Of a stretch of 64,000 nt of DNA, positions 1 through 9,184 are shown in pieces. Origin of the DNA: Oxalobacter sp. (GTDB lineage Bacteria > Pseudomonadota > Gammaproteobacteria > Burkholderiales > Burkholderiaceae_D); contig JAEEYE010000011.1 in assembly GCA_016291665.1 (NCBI GenBank), positions 1 through 64,000 of the forward strand, written 5' to 3'. Made by a program: the position numbers and the translations under genes. How positions within the stretch are numbered: position 1 is the stretch's first letter; the number at the start of each line of letters is the position of its first letter. The notes below the pieces were generated by a model. It saw only the letters and a list, made by a program, of their open reading frames with translations. It was not told the DNA's origin and made no database searches.

Positions 1-38
1 CCCATGGCATGACTCCTTTTCTGACAGACACACGCTGG

Positions 39-401
39 TCAATAGCCGCCACCGCCCAACAGCTGGTTGCGCTTCACATGGCGGTTACATGACCCGCCCA
101 CCTGGATGTTTTCCATATCACCCCAGACTTCCATGTAAGCGTTCAAGAGGTCACCACCTTCTACCGACTCAGTGAAATCAGGATAGTCGATGGCTTCTAT
201 ACGTTTGCTTATGGCTTCCATCACAAGAGATTTCTTCACAGCCGCCTGGTAACGGTAGTCATTTTCCAGTGTTTCTTGGACAACCACCTGGGGAAAGACG
301 CGCTCGATATCCCCTGGGCGCCTTGCCTGCACCAACAACTCATCTGGCGCACAATCTTTCTTGATGATTGAGAGAAAACCATCATTCAACATAATCCACA
401 T
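39..401 (-). CDS. conserved small protein of unknown function
   Basis: A 120-aa soluble protein. I chose the ATG at 401 because an AAAGGAGG ribosome-binding site sits just upstream of it; the reading frame stays open to 479 but without such a site. The start MWIMLNDGFLSI and the later DYRYQAAV and YPDF...Y.EVW segments resemble a widespread bacterial family whose members begin MW(I/L)S...GFFSIV and end near an EVW motif. No catalytic residues or membrane segments are visible and I know of no function for the family. The gene points away from the MFS transporter and its stop lies near the window edge, so its downstream context is not visible. Confidence 0.75.
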   Translation of the reverse strand: MWIMLNDGFLSIIKKDCAPDELLVQARRPGDIERVFPQVVVQETLENDYRYQAAVKKSLVMEAISKRIEAIDYPDFTESVEGGDLLNAYMEVWGDMENIQVGGSCNRHVKRNQLLGGGGY

Positions 402-603
402 GAAAAAATCCTCCTTTGGCTTATCAGCAACGTTTTTGTAGCACAACCGGGAACATTGACATTCTATCGGGAAAGCCACTCACCACAAAATCGCATTTTA
501 TAAGCCCTGATGCCCCTAATACTTCCGAAGACGAAAGACAATTGAAAAGCCATTTTGCCAAGCGTAAGATGATTGCTTCCCAAACCAGCTTTGCCCACTT
601 ACG

Positions 604-1791
604 ATGTCTGACATCACCCATGCCTCACGAAAGGACTTCGCCCTCATCATGGCGTCGACGTTCTTTTTCATGGGCTCCTATGTGATGGTCACACCGCTAC
701 TCACGGGCTTTGCAGAGAGCATTGGTTCCACCCATGTCATGATTGGGTTGATTGGTGGCGTCGCCAATATCGTGGCACTTTTTTTCCGCCCCTATGTCGG
801 TGCCATCATCGGCAGGCACAGAAAGGTACGGCTATGCCTGATTGCCGGCATCCTGCAGTTGGTAGGCGCCATTGGGTATTACTTTTGTTCAGACCCATTG
901 ATCATCTTGGGTTGCCGTATCCTCGCGGGCGCAGGTTATGCGATGTCCTCATTATGCCTGTCGACATGGGTCGCCGAAATGATGCCGCCACACCGCATCG
1001 GCTACGGGGTTGCCATGTACGGCACAATGAACGCCCTTGCGATGGGACTAGCTCCTGCATTTGGCGTACTGATCTATCAGCACCTAGGGTACCGCACCTC
1101 ATTTGCCCTCGATATCTTCTTCGTCGTCGTGATGACATTGTTACCCTGCTTTATCAAGCACAGTGGAAACCCACCGGTCATCCAGCATACGCCAGAGGAA
1201 ATCCGCAAAGCCCGCTTCCGGTTCTTCCTGCCAACCGTGCTACCGGTCGCCTTGATCAGCCTGATGTTCACGTTACCGTACTACACGATGCAGACGTTCA
1301 TCGTCCGTTACACTGAAGTGCGCCATATCCCCGTGATGGTGAGCCTCTTTTTCCCCTGCTACGCCATCGTGCTGTTCCTGCTACGTCTTAGCGCAAAGAG
1401 CCTCTTTGACCGGGTAGCCTTCATCTGGTTCATGCTCGCCTCATCCCTCTCAGCTGGGATCGGCTACCTCGCCTTGATCTTTATGGAAGGCAACGTCCTG
1501 ATGTTCCTTGGCGCTGCCTGTATGGCAGGTGGTTTCGGGTTTGCATTTTCGGTCTGCCAGTCCCACGCCATCATCATTTCGGATGCAGACCAAAAAGGGC
1601 TCGCCAACAGTACGTTTTACATTGGCGTGGACATTGGGATGGCAGCTGGCCCCTTCCTCGGTGCCATGCTATGGAAGTACCTGCCTATTGAATCATTCTT
1701 TTGGGTGCTTTTCTGCTTCGCGCCAACAACACCTCTCGCTTGGCTACTAACCAAGCCATTCCGCCAACACACCAAACAACCTAACACTTAA
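604..1791 (+). CDS. MFS transporter
   Basis: A 395-aa membrane protein with about twelve hydrophobic segments, the size and pattern of a major facilitator superfamily permease. The cytoplasmic loop between helices 2 and 3 carries the degenerate signature GAIIGRHRKVRLCL (about residues 67-80), which corresponds to the family's G-x-x-x-D-R-x-G-R-R/K motif. Substrate cannot be read from the sequence; many relatives are drug or metabolite exporters. No good ribosome-binding site precedes the ATG at 604; an in-frame ATG at 649 is an alternative start. It lies between an unknown gene and a foreign-looking restriction gene, so context gives no hint of substrate. Confidence 0.85.
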   Translation: MSDITHASRKDFALIMASTFFFMGSYVMVTPLLTGFAESIGSTHVMIGLIGGVANIVALFFRPYVGAIIGRHRKVRLCLIAGILQLVGAIGYYFCSDPLIILGCRILAGAGYAMSSLCLSTWVAEMMPPHRIGYGVAMYGTMNALAMGLAPAFGVLIYQHLGYRTSFALDIFFVVVMTLLPCFIKHSGNPPVIQHTPEEIRKARFRFFLPTVLPVALISLMFTLPYYTMQTFIVRYTEVRHIPVMVSLFFPCYAIVLFLLRLSAKSLFDRVAFIWFMLASSLSAGIGYLALIFMEGNVLMFLGAACMAGGFGFAFSVCQSHAIIISDADQKGLANSTFYIGVDIGMAAGPFLGAMLWKYLPIESFFWVLFCFAPTTPLAWLLTKPFRQHTKQPNT

Positions 1792-1868
1792 AAACCTGAG
1801 AACAAATATAATAAAATGTCTACCAATTAACCAGATGACAGCACGAAACAAAATTATGGAGACTTTTG

Positions 1869-3098
1869 ATGGCCTCTTCGGATAAAAAAATAACTGAAGT
1901 TCCTTTCGCTGAACTTGAGAATGCTGACTTATGGATTGATTGTATTTATAAAGGCGGATTAGTCAAAAATATAGGAAGTGAAGTCTTAAGTCGGTTAATG
2001 CGAGCTGGCAATTCAGGTGGCTTTCGAAAGGTTCTCAGTAAGGATAAAAATCGTACAGCCTATGTTGTACTTTTCACTTCTATGGAAGAGCTTGAGTGGC
2101 CGGATTACCTAGACGAAGAGACAGGAATCTTCAGATATTACGGAGACAATCGAAAGCCTGGCCAAGATATTCACAATACCAAGAAAAATGGCAATATTTT
2201 GCTTCGCGATGTTTTTGAGAAATTAAATTTTAAATCCTGTCAGGATATCCCTCCTTTTTTTATATTTAAAAAACACGGAACTGGACGTGATGTAAAATTT
2301 CTAGGCCTTGCTGCACCTGGAAATAGATCTATTTCCCCAGATAGAGACTTAGTCGCATTCTGGCGAACAATGGGAGACAACCGCTTTCAGAATTACGAAG
2401 CATATTTCACTATATTAGATACTGGGGAAAAACCAATATCTCGGAAATGGTTACATGCATTAGTTAATGAACCTGAAAACGCTGACTTATATGCTCCAGA
2501 AGCATGGAAAGAATTTGTTGCAAAAGGCAGAGAGGGCATCATCCCCTTAAAAGCACCACGCATTAAAAAAATACCTTCTAGAATTGATCAATTACAAATG
2601 GACGAAGAAGGACGCGTGTGCATCAACAAAATTCGAGAATTTTGTAGCCAAGATAATTATGTAAGTTTCGAGGCTTGCGCTACAGATATCATCTGTAAAA
2701 TGGACAATAATTTTATTGACTTTTCATTAACCCGCCCTTGGCGGGACGGCGGACGCGATGCTATCGGACATTATCAAATAACACAGAAGAGCAAATCCAA
2801 CTATCCACTCAAAATCGACTGCGCATTGGAAGCAAAATGCTACGCAGAAGATAAACCTGTCGGCGTTCGAGAGATGTCCCGACTAATATCGCGTATTCGT
2901 TACCGACAATTTGGTATTTTTGTAACTACTAGCTATGTGAACAACCAAGCTTATAGTGAAGTTATCGATGATGGACATCCTATTCTGATTATCACGCGTT
3001 CAGATATAGCATCAATCTTGCGGCATAATAACATCAATAGCAACAACATTAATCCATGGTTAGAAAGTGTTGTTAATAAATATCATCGACTTCCTTAA
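1869..3098 (+). CDS. AspBHI/Mrr-like restriction endonuclease
   Basis: A 409-aa protein whose C-terminal third (about residues 295-395) matches an Mrr-type PD-(D/E)xK nuclease: RDGGRDAIG supplies the acidic residue, followed by LEAKCYA (E-x-K), then GVREMSRLISRIRYRQFGIFV and a late ILIITRSDI strand. The N-terminal 200 residues, with AYVVLFTSMEELEWPDYLDEETG and a later VKFLGLAAPG, resemble the AspBHI N-terminal domain, which binds 5-methylcytosine in characterised relatives. I infer a modification-dependent or type II restriction enzyme. GGAG precedes the ATG. The gene is visibly AT-richer than its neighbours, which suggests recent transfer, and a methyltransferase remnant follows it. Confidence 0.8.
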   Translation: MASSDKKITEVPFAELENADLWIDCIYKGGLVKNIGSEVLSRLMRAGNSGGFRKVLSKDKNRTAYVVLFTSMEELEWPDYLDEETGIFRYYGDNRKPGQDIHNTKKNGNILLRDVFEKLNFKSCQDIPPFFIFKKHGTGRDVKFLGLAAPGNRSISPDRDLVAFWRTMGDNRFQNYEAYFTILDTGEKPISRKWLHALVNEPENADLYAPEAWKEFVAKGREGIIPLKAPRIKKIPSRIDQLQMDEEGRVCINKIREFCSQDNYVSFEACATDIICKMDNNFIDFSLTRPWRDGGRDAIGHYQITQKSKSNYPLKIDCALEAKCYAEDKPVGVREMSRLISRIRYRQFGIFVTTSYVNNQAYSEVIDDGHPILIITRSDIASILRHNNINSNNINPWLESVVNKYHRLP

Positions 3099-3185
3099 TC
3101 ACTTTATTCATAATTTCTTAAGTAATCAGCAAATTAGAGGCCCAGTTTAGGGCTTAGATTTGGCGGTTATCTAGGTGGCAGAGAC

Positions 3186-3554
3186 TTGGGGTATATGATG
3201 AAGTCGTATTACCTCAGCGGCGGAAAGACAGGGCTGGCTAGACGCCTGTCCAGGGATGAACCCTGCCTGACCTTGACATGCGCCCCCGCTCAGAAGCACA
3301 CTGAGCGGTGCCCCCCTGACGAAACACGTCCGTTGACTGTACGCGAATATGCCAGGATCCAGACATTCCCGGACGACTGGACGTTTTCCGTCTCCATGAC
3401 GTCGCAATACAAGCAAATCGGCAATGCGGTACCCGCCAACCCAGCTCAGGCTATCGCCTCCAGCGTCGCCCGGTTCTTAGACGGACTACCTGCTAAACTC
3501 TTCTCCGAGGAAGCTGACCTGCGTGAGCAGCCCTACAGCTTGAGCTGCTACTGA
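3186..3554 (+). pseudogene. C-terminal remnant of a cytosine-5 DNA methyltransferase
   Basis: The 122 codons encode only the end of a C5 methyltransferase: a target-recognition-domain tail (YYLSGGKTGLARRL...DEPCLTLT), motif IX (RPLTVREYARIQTFPDDW) and motif X (QYKQIGNAVP). The SAM-binding motif I, the catalytic PCQ loop of motif IV and motifs VI-VIII are absent, and the frame closes upstream with TAG at about 3135, so the product cannot methylate DNA. No conventional ATG start is present. It sits about 90 bp after the endonuclease gene and is probably the debris of its partner or of another R-M system. Its base composition is closer to the host genes than that of the endonuclease. Confidence 0.85.
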
Positions 3555-3608
3555 AAATGGCTACCCTACCATCGGAAAATGCTAAGCTCCTGTTGGCCTT
3601 GTTCCAAC

Positions 3609-5360
3609 TTATGCGGGGACAAGGTTTGCCGCATCTGGATCAGGTACTGCTTCCAGCGCCCGGCTGCCTGGACGGTTCTTCCACAGGTCAATATGACGGT
3701 ATGTGCCAAGCCCTTTCGGTTCACGGTGTGCAATGACGATGATGCTGCTGTCCGGCAAGTGTGTCCTGATTAGATGGTAGAGTTTCTCCTCCGCTTCGAT
3801 ATCGAGCGAACTGGTTCCCTCATCTAGGAAAATCCAGTCAGGTTGCGCATAAAGTATCCGTGCAATCTGCAGACGCTGCAGTTCTCCCCCTGAGAGCCTA
3901 TAGTCGTCGCCAATGTCGGTTGTCTTCTCCAACTGCTGTACATGACGTGGCTCATTCAGACCGACCAGCTGTAAGAGGTTGCGGATTTTCTCGATATCCC
4001 TAGGTGGTTCAGGGTATGCAACGCACTCGGCTAGTGTTCCCAGCGGCAGATAGGCTTTCTGTGGTGAGAAAACAATCTTCCCTGTCGGTAGGCCCAGTTT
4101 CCCGTGGCAATACGGCCAGATACCTGAGAAGGTCTTCAACAGGGTGGACTTACCGATGCCGGATGGTCCATCAATCCAGACTGTATCCCCTGGCCTGATC
4201 ATCAGGTCATCAATCTTTAGGAGCTCTTTGCCAGATGGATCACTAACCACCAAATCCTGAACATAGAAAGCACCATCAACCGATTCGGCCTTCTCAAGCG
4301 GCTCTGGCCTTGCCGTGATTTCTTCCATCTGCCCCATGAAGTCAGAAAGACGGTTGGTCGTTGCACTGAGTTCAGCCAGTTCTCGGTAGGAGAAGATAAA
4401 CCAAGACATTGTGGTTACCAGCCGCATGAACGCCGAGCCCAACTGCATCAGGCCACCCAACGCCACATGCCCTGCCAGGTAAGCCGGGAATGCCAAGAAG
4501 GTCGGGATACGCAGGACGGTCATATAGTACGGGCGCGTAAAGAGCCCCAAAATGAATTCTCGGTTGATGCGGGCACGCCAATTGTCCAGGATCCGCAGAT
4601 AACGGCTGTCGATGATCTTGCGCTCTGCCTTTTCGCCGTTTTCCAAGGCAACGGCTTCCTTGAATTCACGCAGCCTCGCCAAGGCAAAACGCATATCGGC
4701 TTCACGGTGCTGCTGGATGACATTCAAACGCATTAAGGGTGAGCCCATCCAGTGTGTCAGGGTACTTGAAATCAGCACATAGATCGGCGCCACGATGATC
4801 AGGTAGTGCCGGATATAGTACGTTTCGCCAAACCAATTGACTTCAAGTGGAAAGTCCGAAAGCTTCCACAAAATGAAGACATAGGTCGATAAACTAATGA
4901 TGGCACTGATTAAGTCCAGTGCCTTGCCTGTTAAGCGGTCAACAAAGATACGGCAGTCTTCCGAGATACGCTGGTCTGGATTGTCCAAAGCCGAAGACTC
5001 ATCCGTATTCAAGTGCCAGAACGCCTTGTCAGCAAACCAACGCCCCAAGAAGGTATTGGTCAGGATTGTCCGCCAACGTATCTGCACCAGCTGACGCAGG
5101 TACGTCGCAACCAGGTACTGGAAAGCGTTGATGCCAGTGATGATGGCAAAGACACCGATCTGGAACAGGGCACCGCTGGCATCATACTTTTCCAAGGCAC
5201 TGTAAAAGTCCTTGTTCCACATGATCATCTTCATGGAGAGATATATCTCCAACAGGTTCAGCCCGAGGATGATGCAACAGTAGAGGATGCCAACTTTGCC
5301 ACCTGGCCCCTTGATACAAACGGCTGCCAACTCGAAAATACGTTTGAGAGTCCTATTCAT
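3609..5360 (-). CDS. SbmA/YddA-like ABC transporter, fused permease and ATPase
   Basis: A 583-aa half-transporter. An N-terminal membrane domain (residues about 20-340, ABC_membrane_2 type) holds about six helices, and a C-terminal ATPase (about 365-565) has Walker A GPSGIGKST, the ABC signature LSGGELQRLQIARIL, Walker B DWIFLDE and an H-loop VIAHRE. In the SbmA/BacA/YddA group such proteins dimerise in the inner membrane and move peptides, cobalamin or other hydrophilic compounds inward. It is the last gene of a leftward haem-acquisition run, 20 bp after the ChaN-like gene, and no HutBCD/HmuTUV-type importer is present in this window. A role in moving haem or a haem-derived compound is therefore plausible but only inferred. 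Confidence 0.85.
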   Translation of the reverse strand: MNRTLKRIFELAAVCIKGPGGKVGILYCCIILGLNLLEIYLSMKMIMWNKDFYSALEKYDASGALFQIGVFAIITGINAFQYLVATYLRQLVQIRWRTILTNTFLGRWFADKAFWHLNTDESSALDNPDQRISEDCRIFVDRLTGKALDLISAIISLSTYVFILWKLSDFPLEVNWFGETYYIRHYLIIVAPIYVLISSTLTHWMGSPLMRLNVIQQHREADMRFALARLREFKEAVALENGEKAERKIIDSRYLRILDNWRARINREFILGLFTRPYYMTVLRIPTFLAFPAYLAGHVALGGLMQLGSAFMRLVTTMSWFIFSYRELAELSATTNRLSDFMGQMEEITARPEPLEKAESVDGAFYVQDLVVSDPSGKELLKIDDLMIRPGDTVWIDGPSGIGKSTLLKTFSGIWPYCHGKLGLPTGKIVFSPQKAYLPLGTLAECVAYPEPPRDIEKIRNLLQLVGLNEPRHVQQLEKTTDIGDDYRLSGGELQRLQIARILYAQPDWIFLDEGTSSLDIEAEEKLYHLIRTHLPDSSIIVIAHREPKGLGTYRHIDLWKNRPGSRALEAVPDPDAANLVPA

Positions 5361-5380
5361 GGTACTGCTTGGAATCGTTC

Positions 5381-6301
5381 TTAGGATTTATTGCCTTCAG
5401 TTTCCCTTTTCGGCATACGGCGCTCTGGGATGGGTTCCGGCACATCCAGACGGAAGACGGCATCGGCATAGAACTGGTCAGGCCGCCCTGCCTCACCTGG
5501 GATATCCGGCTTCAACTGCCACACTTCTGACTGGGATGGCAACAGGACAGCGGTATCGGTAATACCCAGGTCTGCCAACTGGTAAGGGGTGCCGAACCCG
5601 TATTCCAGATGCCCCCTGCCGATGATGCCGATGATGAGCGGAGCCTCACCTGACTTTCGCAACGCTTCCTCACGCGCATAGGCGATATTGCACGCAAAAG
5701 CCCTGTCCCAGGTCTGCATCGCGCGCATGAAGCGCCCGCCATCCACGGGGATGTTTTCACGGCCGCCGGCACGGCCTCCCGTCATGGCCTTAAGGTGTGC
5801 CACATAGCTGGGTAGTGGCGGTGCAGCAGGCGTAAGGCCATCACGTTCCCCAACAGGGATAGCATCCCACCCTTCCTTACCGACACGGGTAACCAGTTCG
5901 CGGTAGCAGTTCAGAGCCAGCATCCGGATGCCGTTTGCGCGGCAGAAATGGAAAAGCGGCAGATAGATTTCAGGCGGGAATCCCCAGACGGTTTTCCATT
6001 CCACTTTTTCAAGGAATGCTGCTGTATCAAACCTGCCTGCCACCCAATCATCCAGCACAGGCTGCACCCGTTTGGGGAACATCTCAAAGCCCATCATCAT
6101 ATGCGGCCTTAATGCATATAAAAATGCAGCCGTATGCAGCTGCCAACGGTGGATTTCCGCAATATCATGCGTCTCCCCCAGCATGACGACTGATTTTCCA
6201 GCCATTTTTTCCATCAGCGTTGAAAAGGGGATGGATTGCCCCGTTGCCGGGGCAATCCACGTGCCACGCGGATGGAAAACAGAGTCTCCCTGTTTTTCCA
6301 T
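5381..6301 (-). CDS. ChaN-like haem-binding protein
   Basis: A 306-aa member of the ChaN / cofactor-haem-binding family (PF04187). The diagnostic N-terminal strand VVMLGETHD is followed by HRWQL, MMMGFEMFPKRVQ, LNCYRELV, and a late IIGRGHLEYGFG. In ChaN-type proteins, histidine and tyrosine side chains hold two haems between monomers. AGGAGG sits 5 nt before the ATG at 6301; an in-frame TTG lies one codon earlier. Unlike typical ChaN lipoproteins I see no signal peptide or lipobox, so the product may be cytoplasmic or periplasmic by another route. It lies between the haem receptor (17 bp) and the ABC transporter and is presumably co-transcribed with them. Confidence 0.82.
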   Translation of the reverse strand: MEKQGDSVFHPRGTWIAPATGQSIPFSTLMEKMAGKSVVMLGETHDIAEIHRWQLHTAAFLYALRPHMMMGFEMFPKRVQPVLDDWVAGRFDTAAFLEKVEWKTVWGFPPEIYLPLFHFCRANGIRMLALNCYRELVTRVGKEGWDAIPVGERDGLTPAAPPLPSYVAHLKAMTGGRAGGRENIPVDGGRFMRAMQTWDRAFACNIAYAREEALRKSGEAPLIIGIIGRGHLEYGFGTPYQLADLGITDTAVLLPSQSEVWQLKPDIPGEAGRPDQFYADAVFRLDVPEPIPERRMPKRETEGNKS

Positions 6302-6318
6302 CAAGGCCTCCTACGAAA

Positions 6319-8706
6319 TCAGAAACTTGCCTGCAGTGAGACGGCAAAAGTCCGCCCCGGTGCAGTAAAGAGTTCCAACGGGTTGGTCGCACTCGTCTTG
6401 TTGTCCAAGCTGGTACCACCTGCCGTATAGTCGAAATAACGCTTGTTCAGGATATTGTTGACCGATGCCGTCAGCTTCAGGTTTTTGGTCATCTGCCAGT
6501 TGACGTAACCATCAAAGACGGCATAGCCACCTGGTTTGAAGTTGTCATTGCCGTTGCTGTCTTTTTCAACACGCGTGACCTTACGCGCAAAGGTACCGAA
6601 AAGTTCTGTCGTCACCCCATATTCCGGCAACTTCCACTTCAGCCCCGTCACAGCCGTCAACGGAGGCACCAGCCAAGGTGTTTTCTTGCCTTCCTCATCT
6701 TCCTGGCGTGCATACTGCCAGTCGACACTGCCGGTTAAGCTCCAGTTCTTCGCGAAGTTCCATTCACCTGATGCTTCAACACCCCAGATCTTGACCCGGT
6801 TGATGTTCTTTGAGGAATAGGTGCTCTCACCCACCTGCTGCATGGTTGCGATGAAGTCATCATAGTCAGTATAGAAAGCACCCAATGAGAACCAGCCATC
6901 ATTGTATTTGCCCCTGAACCCCACTTCGTAGGAATCACTCGTCTCAGGCTTAAGGTCTGCATTCGGGATGATCGTCCGGGTATCGCTCTCAAAACTCATG
7001 AAAAGCTGCTGGGCCGTCGGCATCTTGAACCCCTTGGCGTAGCGCGCATAGACTGAATAGTTGTCAGTCAGCTTAAAGAGTGCCCCCATCTGCGGCAGCC
7101 ACCGGCTTTCACTGATTTTCTTCGCTTCATGCCCTTCAACCTTAGTCCCGCCGCTCGGATCCAAGGAGTAATGTGCACGCCGGATACCTGGCGTCAATGT
7201 CAGCCGGTCATCAAAGAGCTTGATTTCGTCCTGGATGTACAGGTCGGCACGGACAGTGTCCGAGTCAGCAAAGGTTGGGGACATGGCAGAGCCCAGTTCC
7301 GCGTTTTTCTTGGTCACGCCGGTCAGGTAGTTCGTTTCTTCCAGTGTGTAGGACGACTCCGTCAGATCCCCCTGGAAACCATAGGTCAGCTTGTGCGAAG
7401 TATTCCATGCATCAAAACTCGATGTCAGCTGGATATCGGCCTGGTACATATCCTGTTCGTAATTGGTAATCCGGCGCGTATTCGTCGCCTTACCCGGCGC
7501 CATCCCATTGGCATCGGTCACCCCCATCATGGCAAACATCTTCCACATGGACGGATAGAGCACCTTGTAATCGGTCGGTTTCGTAACATAGTCCTGGTCG
7601 CGGTCGACCTCGCGTTCCTGTTCCGAATAGGACACACGCCATTTCACGTTGTCGAGCCAGTTCGCATTCACATCCCACTTATGTTCCAAGGCAAAACGCC
7701 AGCGCGTCTGATCCTGCCTACGATGGTCACCCCCACTGCCAAAAGCAGCACCCGTTGAAGAAAGGAAAGGAATCTGGGAACGGGCATTCGATTCAAAGAA
7801 TTCACCTGTCAGCTTGATTTGGTGGTCTTGGTTCGGCCGGACAACCACCTTACCTAGGACATTGTTGATTTCTTCATGCAAAGGCGGCAGGCTGCTGCAG
7901 GAAAACCCCTCGCGGCCGCAATCCACATCACGCGCCCTGCCTAAGCGCGTTTCCTTATGCGTCCTATGCGTGTACCCCAAAAGCGCCTGGACATTGTCAT
8001 TGATTTGGACGGCAAAGGCACCATGCTCCGTCTTGCCGTCATTCAGGTTGTCAAAACCCACCATGGCCTTGCCACCAATCAGATCCCCCTTCAGGAGATC
8101 GACAAGATCCAATGTCTGGTAGGAAACCATACCACCCATCGCATCAGCGCCCCATAACGTTGACGCCGGCCCACGTGAAATCTCAGCAGACTTCAACATC
8201 TGGGGATCCACAAACATGCGGTTACCCACGTCACCAGTCACCCCAGCTGACTCCATCACACGGTCACCATCCACAAGGGTCAGGATACGGTTGCCGCCAA
8301 CGCCACGCATCGTGATGCTACCAGAGCCGCCAAAAGCCGAATTCGCCAAAGATGTCTGCCGGTCGACATGCACACCCGGAGTATGGCGCAGCATTTCCTC
8401 AATGTTGTTCACATTGTGGTCATCCATCGTCTGACGGGTAATCACATTGATGGTCTGCGGGACATTCAGAATTTTTTCTTCCTGACGGGTTGCCGTCACC
8501 GTAATCGCATCCATCTGCATAACATCACCGGATGCCATGCCTTCAGGCAAGGCCGTCTTCTGCGCAACGTCAGGTGCAGAGGCTTCCTGCTGAATCGATT
8601 CAGATGGCTTAACTTCCTTTGGTGCCGCTTCCTGCGCCCTGGCCTGTAAAGCTAAGAACAAGGCAGAAGCCAGGCAGACACCAACGACGGGGTACTGTTT
8701 CTTCAT
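6319..8706 (-). CDS. TonB-dependent haem/haemoglobin receptor
   Basis: A 795-aa outer-membrane receptor. Residues 1-24 form a signal peptide ending ARA-QE, followed by a TonB-box-like DAITVTATR, a plug domain (PQTINVITRQTM...NNIEEMLRHTPGVHVDRQ, then GVGGNRILTLVDGDRV) and a 22-strand-type barrel that ends in a terminal aromatic, LQASF. Features of the haem/haemoglobin/transferrin receptor group are visible in the barrel, including YARYAKGFKMPTAQQLFMSF followed by PNADLKPETSDSYEVG, where NADL stands at the usual NPNL position. It lies 55 bp after exbD in a Fur-type-controlled leftward run, so transport energy would come from the adjacent TonB-ExbBD. The exact ligand cannot be fixed from sequence; haem is inferred from the neighbours. 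Confidence 0.92.
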   Translation of the reverse strand: MKKQYPVVGVCLASALFLALQARAQEAAPKEVKPSESIQQEASAPDVAQKTALPEGMASGDVMQMDAITVTATRQEEKILNVPQTINVITRQTMDDHNVNNIEEMLRHTPGVHVDRQTSLANSAFGGSGSITMRGVGGNRILTLVDGDRVMESAGVTGDVGNRMFVDPQMLKSAEISRGPASTLWGADAMGGMVSYQTLDLVDLLKGDLIGGKAMVGFDNLNDGKTEHGAFAVQINDNVQALLGYTHRTHKETRLGRARDVDCGREGFSCSSLPPLHEEINNVLGKVVVRPNQDHQIKLTGEFFESNARSQIPFLSSTGAAFGSGGDHRRQDQTRWRFALEHKWDVNANWLDNVKWRVSYSEQEREVDRDQDYVTKPTDYKVLYPSMWKMFAMMGVTDANGMAPGKATNTRRITNYEQDMYQADIQLTSSFDAWNTSHKLTYGFQGDLTESSYTLEETNYLTGVTKKNAELGSAMSPTFADSDTVRADLYIQDEIKLFDDRLTLTPGIRRAHYSLDPSGGTKVEGHEAKKISESRWLPQMGALFKLTDNYSVYARYAKGFKMPTAQQLFMSFESDTRTIIPNADLKPETSDSYEVGFRGKYNDGWFSLGAFYTDYDDFIATMQQVGESTYSSKNINRVKIWGVEASGEWNFAKNWSLTGSVDWQYARQEDEEGKKTPWLVPPLTAVTGLKWKLPEYGVTTELFGTFARKVTRVEKDSNGNDNFKPGGYAVFDGYVNWQMTKNLKLTASVNNILNKRYFDYTAGGTSLDNKTSATNPLELFTAPGRTFAVSLQASF

Positions 8707-8761
8707 CTAGATTTCCTATTTTTTAAAAGTCGTCAAATGGTCCTAAAAAACTTACCAACAA

Positions 8762-9184
8762 TTATTTCTCCGGCTGCGTTACAAAGCCGATGCGTGTCAG
8801 TCCGGACTGCCCGGCATCTGACATCGTCTGCGCAACAGACTGATAATCGGTACTTTTGTCGGCATAGATATGGACTTCAGGCATCGGGGACTTCTGTGCC
8901 GCCGCAGCAAAAAGTGCCCGGCTCTCCTCACGGCTTACCGTCTTGCCGTCGATATGGCGCGTGCCATCCGCACTGATGGACACGGCAATCTTGGCCGGTG
9001 CCTGGACACTCTGTGCCGCAACCGCCTTAGGCAAATCAACCTTCAGGGACTGACCAATCAAAGGCGCCGTCACAATGAAGATGACCAGCAGGACGAGCAT
9101 GACGTCAATCAACGGGATCATGTTCATCTCATTCATCGGGGCTCCACTGCCCTGCCTGGACTGGAACTTGCTGCCGAACGCCAT
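8762..9184 (-). CDS. exbD: biopolymer transport protein ExbD
   Basis: A 140-aa inner-membrane protein with one N-terminal helix (LIDVMLVLLVIFIVTAPLIG) carrying the conserved membrane Asp of the proton channel, and a periplasmic domain that includes VHIYADKSTDYQSVAQTMSDAGQSGL. With ExbB it forms the proton-driven motor that energises TonB. Its start codon overlaps the exbB stop by one base (TAATG), which implies translational coupling. The length is normal for the family and the helix Asp is intact, so the motor should be functional. Confidence 0.95.
   Translation of the reverse strand: MAFGSKFQSRQGSGAPMNEMNMIPLIDVMLVLLVIFIVTAPLIGQSLKVDLPKAVAAQSVQAPAKIAVSISADGTRHIDGKTVSREESRALFAAAAQKSPMPEVHIYADKSTDYQSVAQTMSDAGQSGLTRIGFVTQPEK

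Noticed and set aside
3186-3554. Functional short methyltransferase
   Set aside because: It lacks the SAM-binding motif I and the catalytic PCQ loop.
7129-7758. 209-codon open frame antisense to the haem receptor
   Set aside because: It lies wholly within the receptor gene, has biased shadow-frame composition and no ribosome-binding site.
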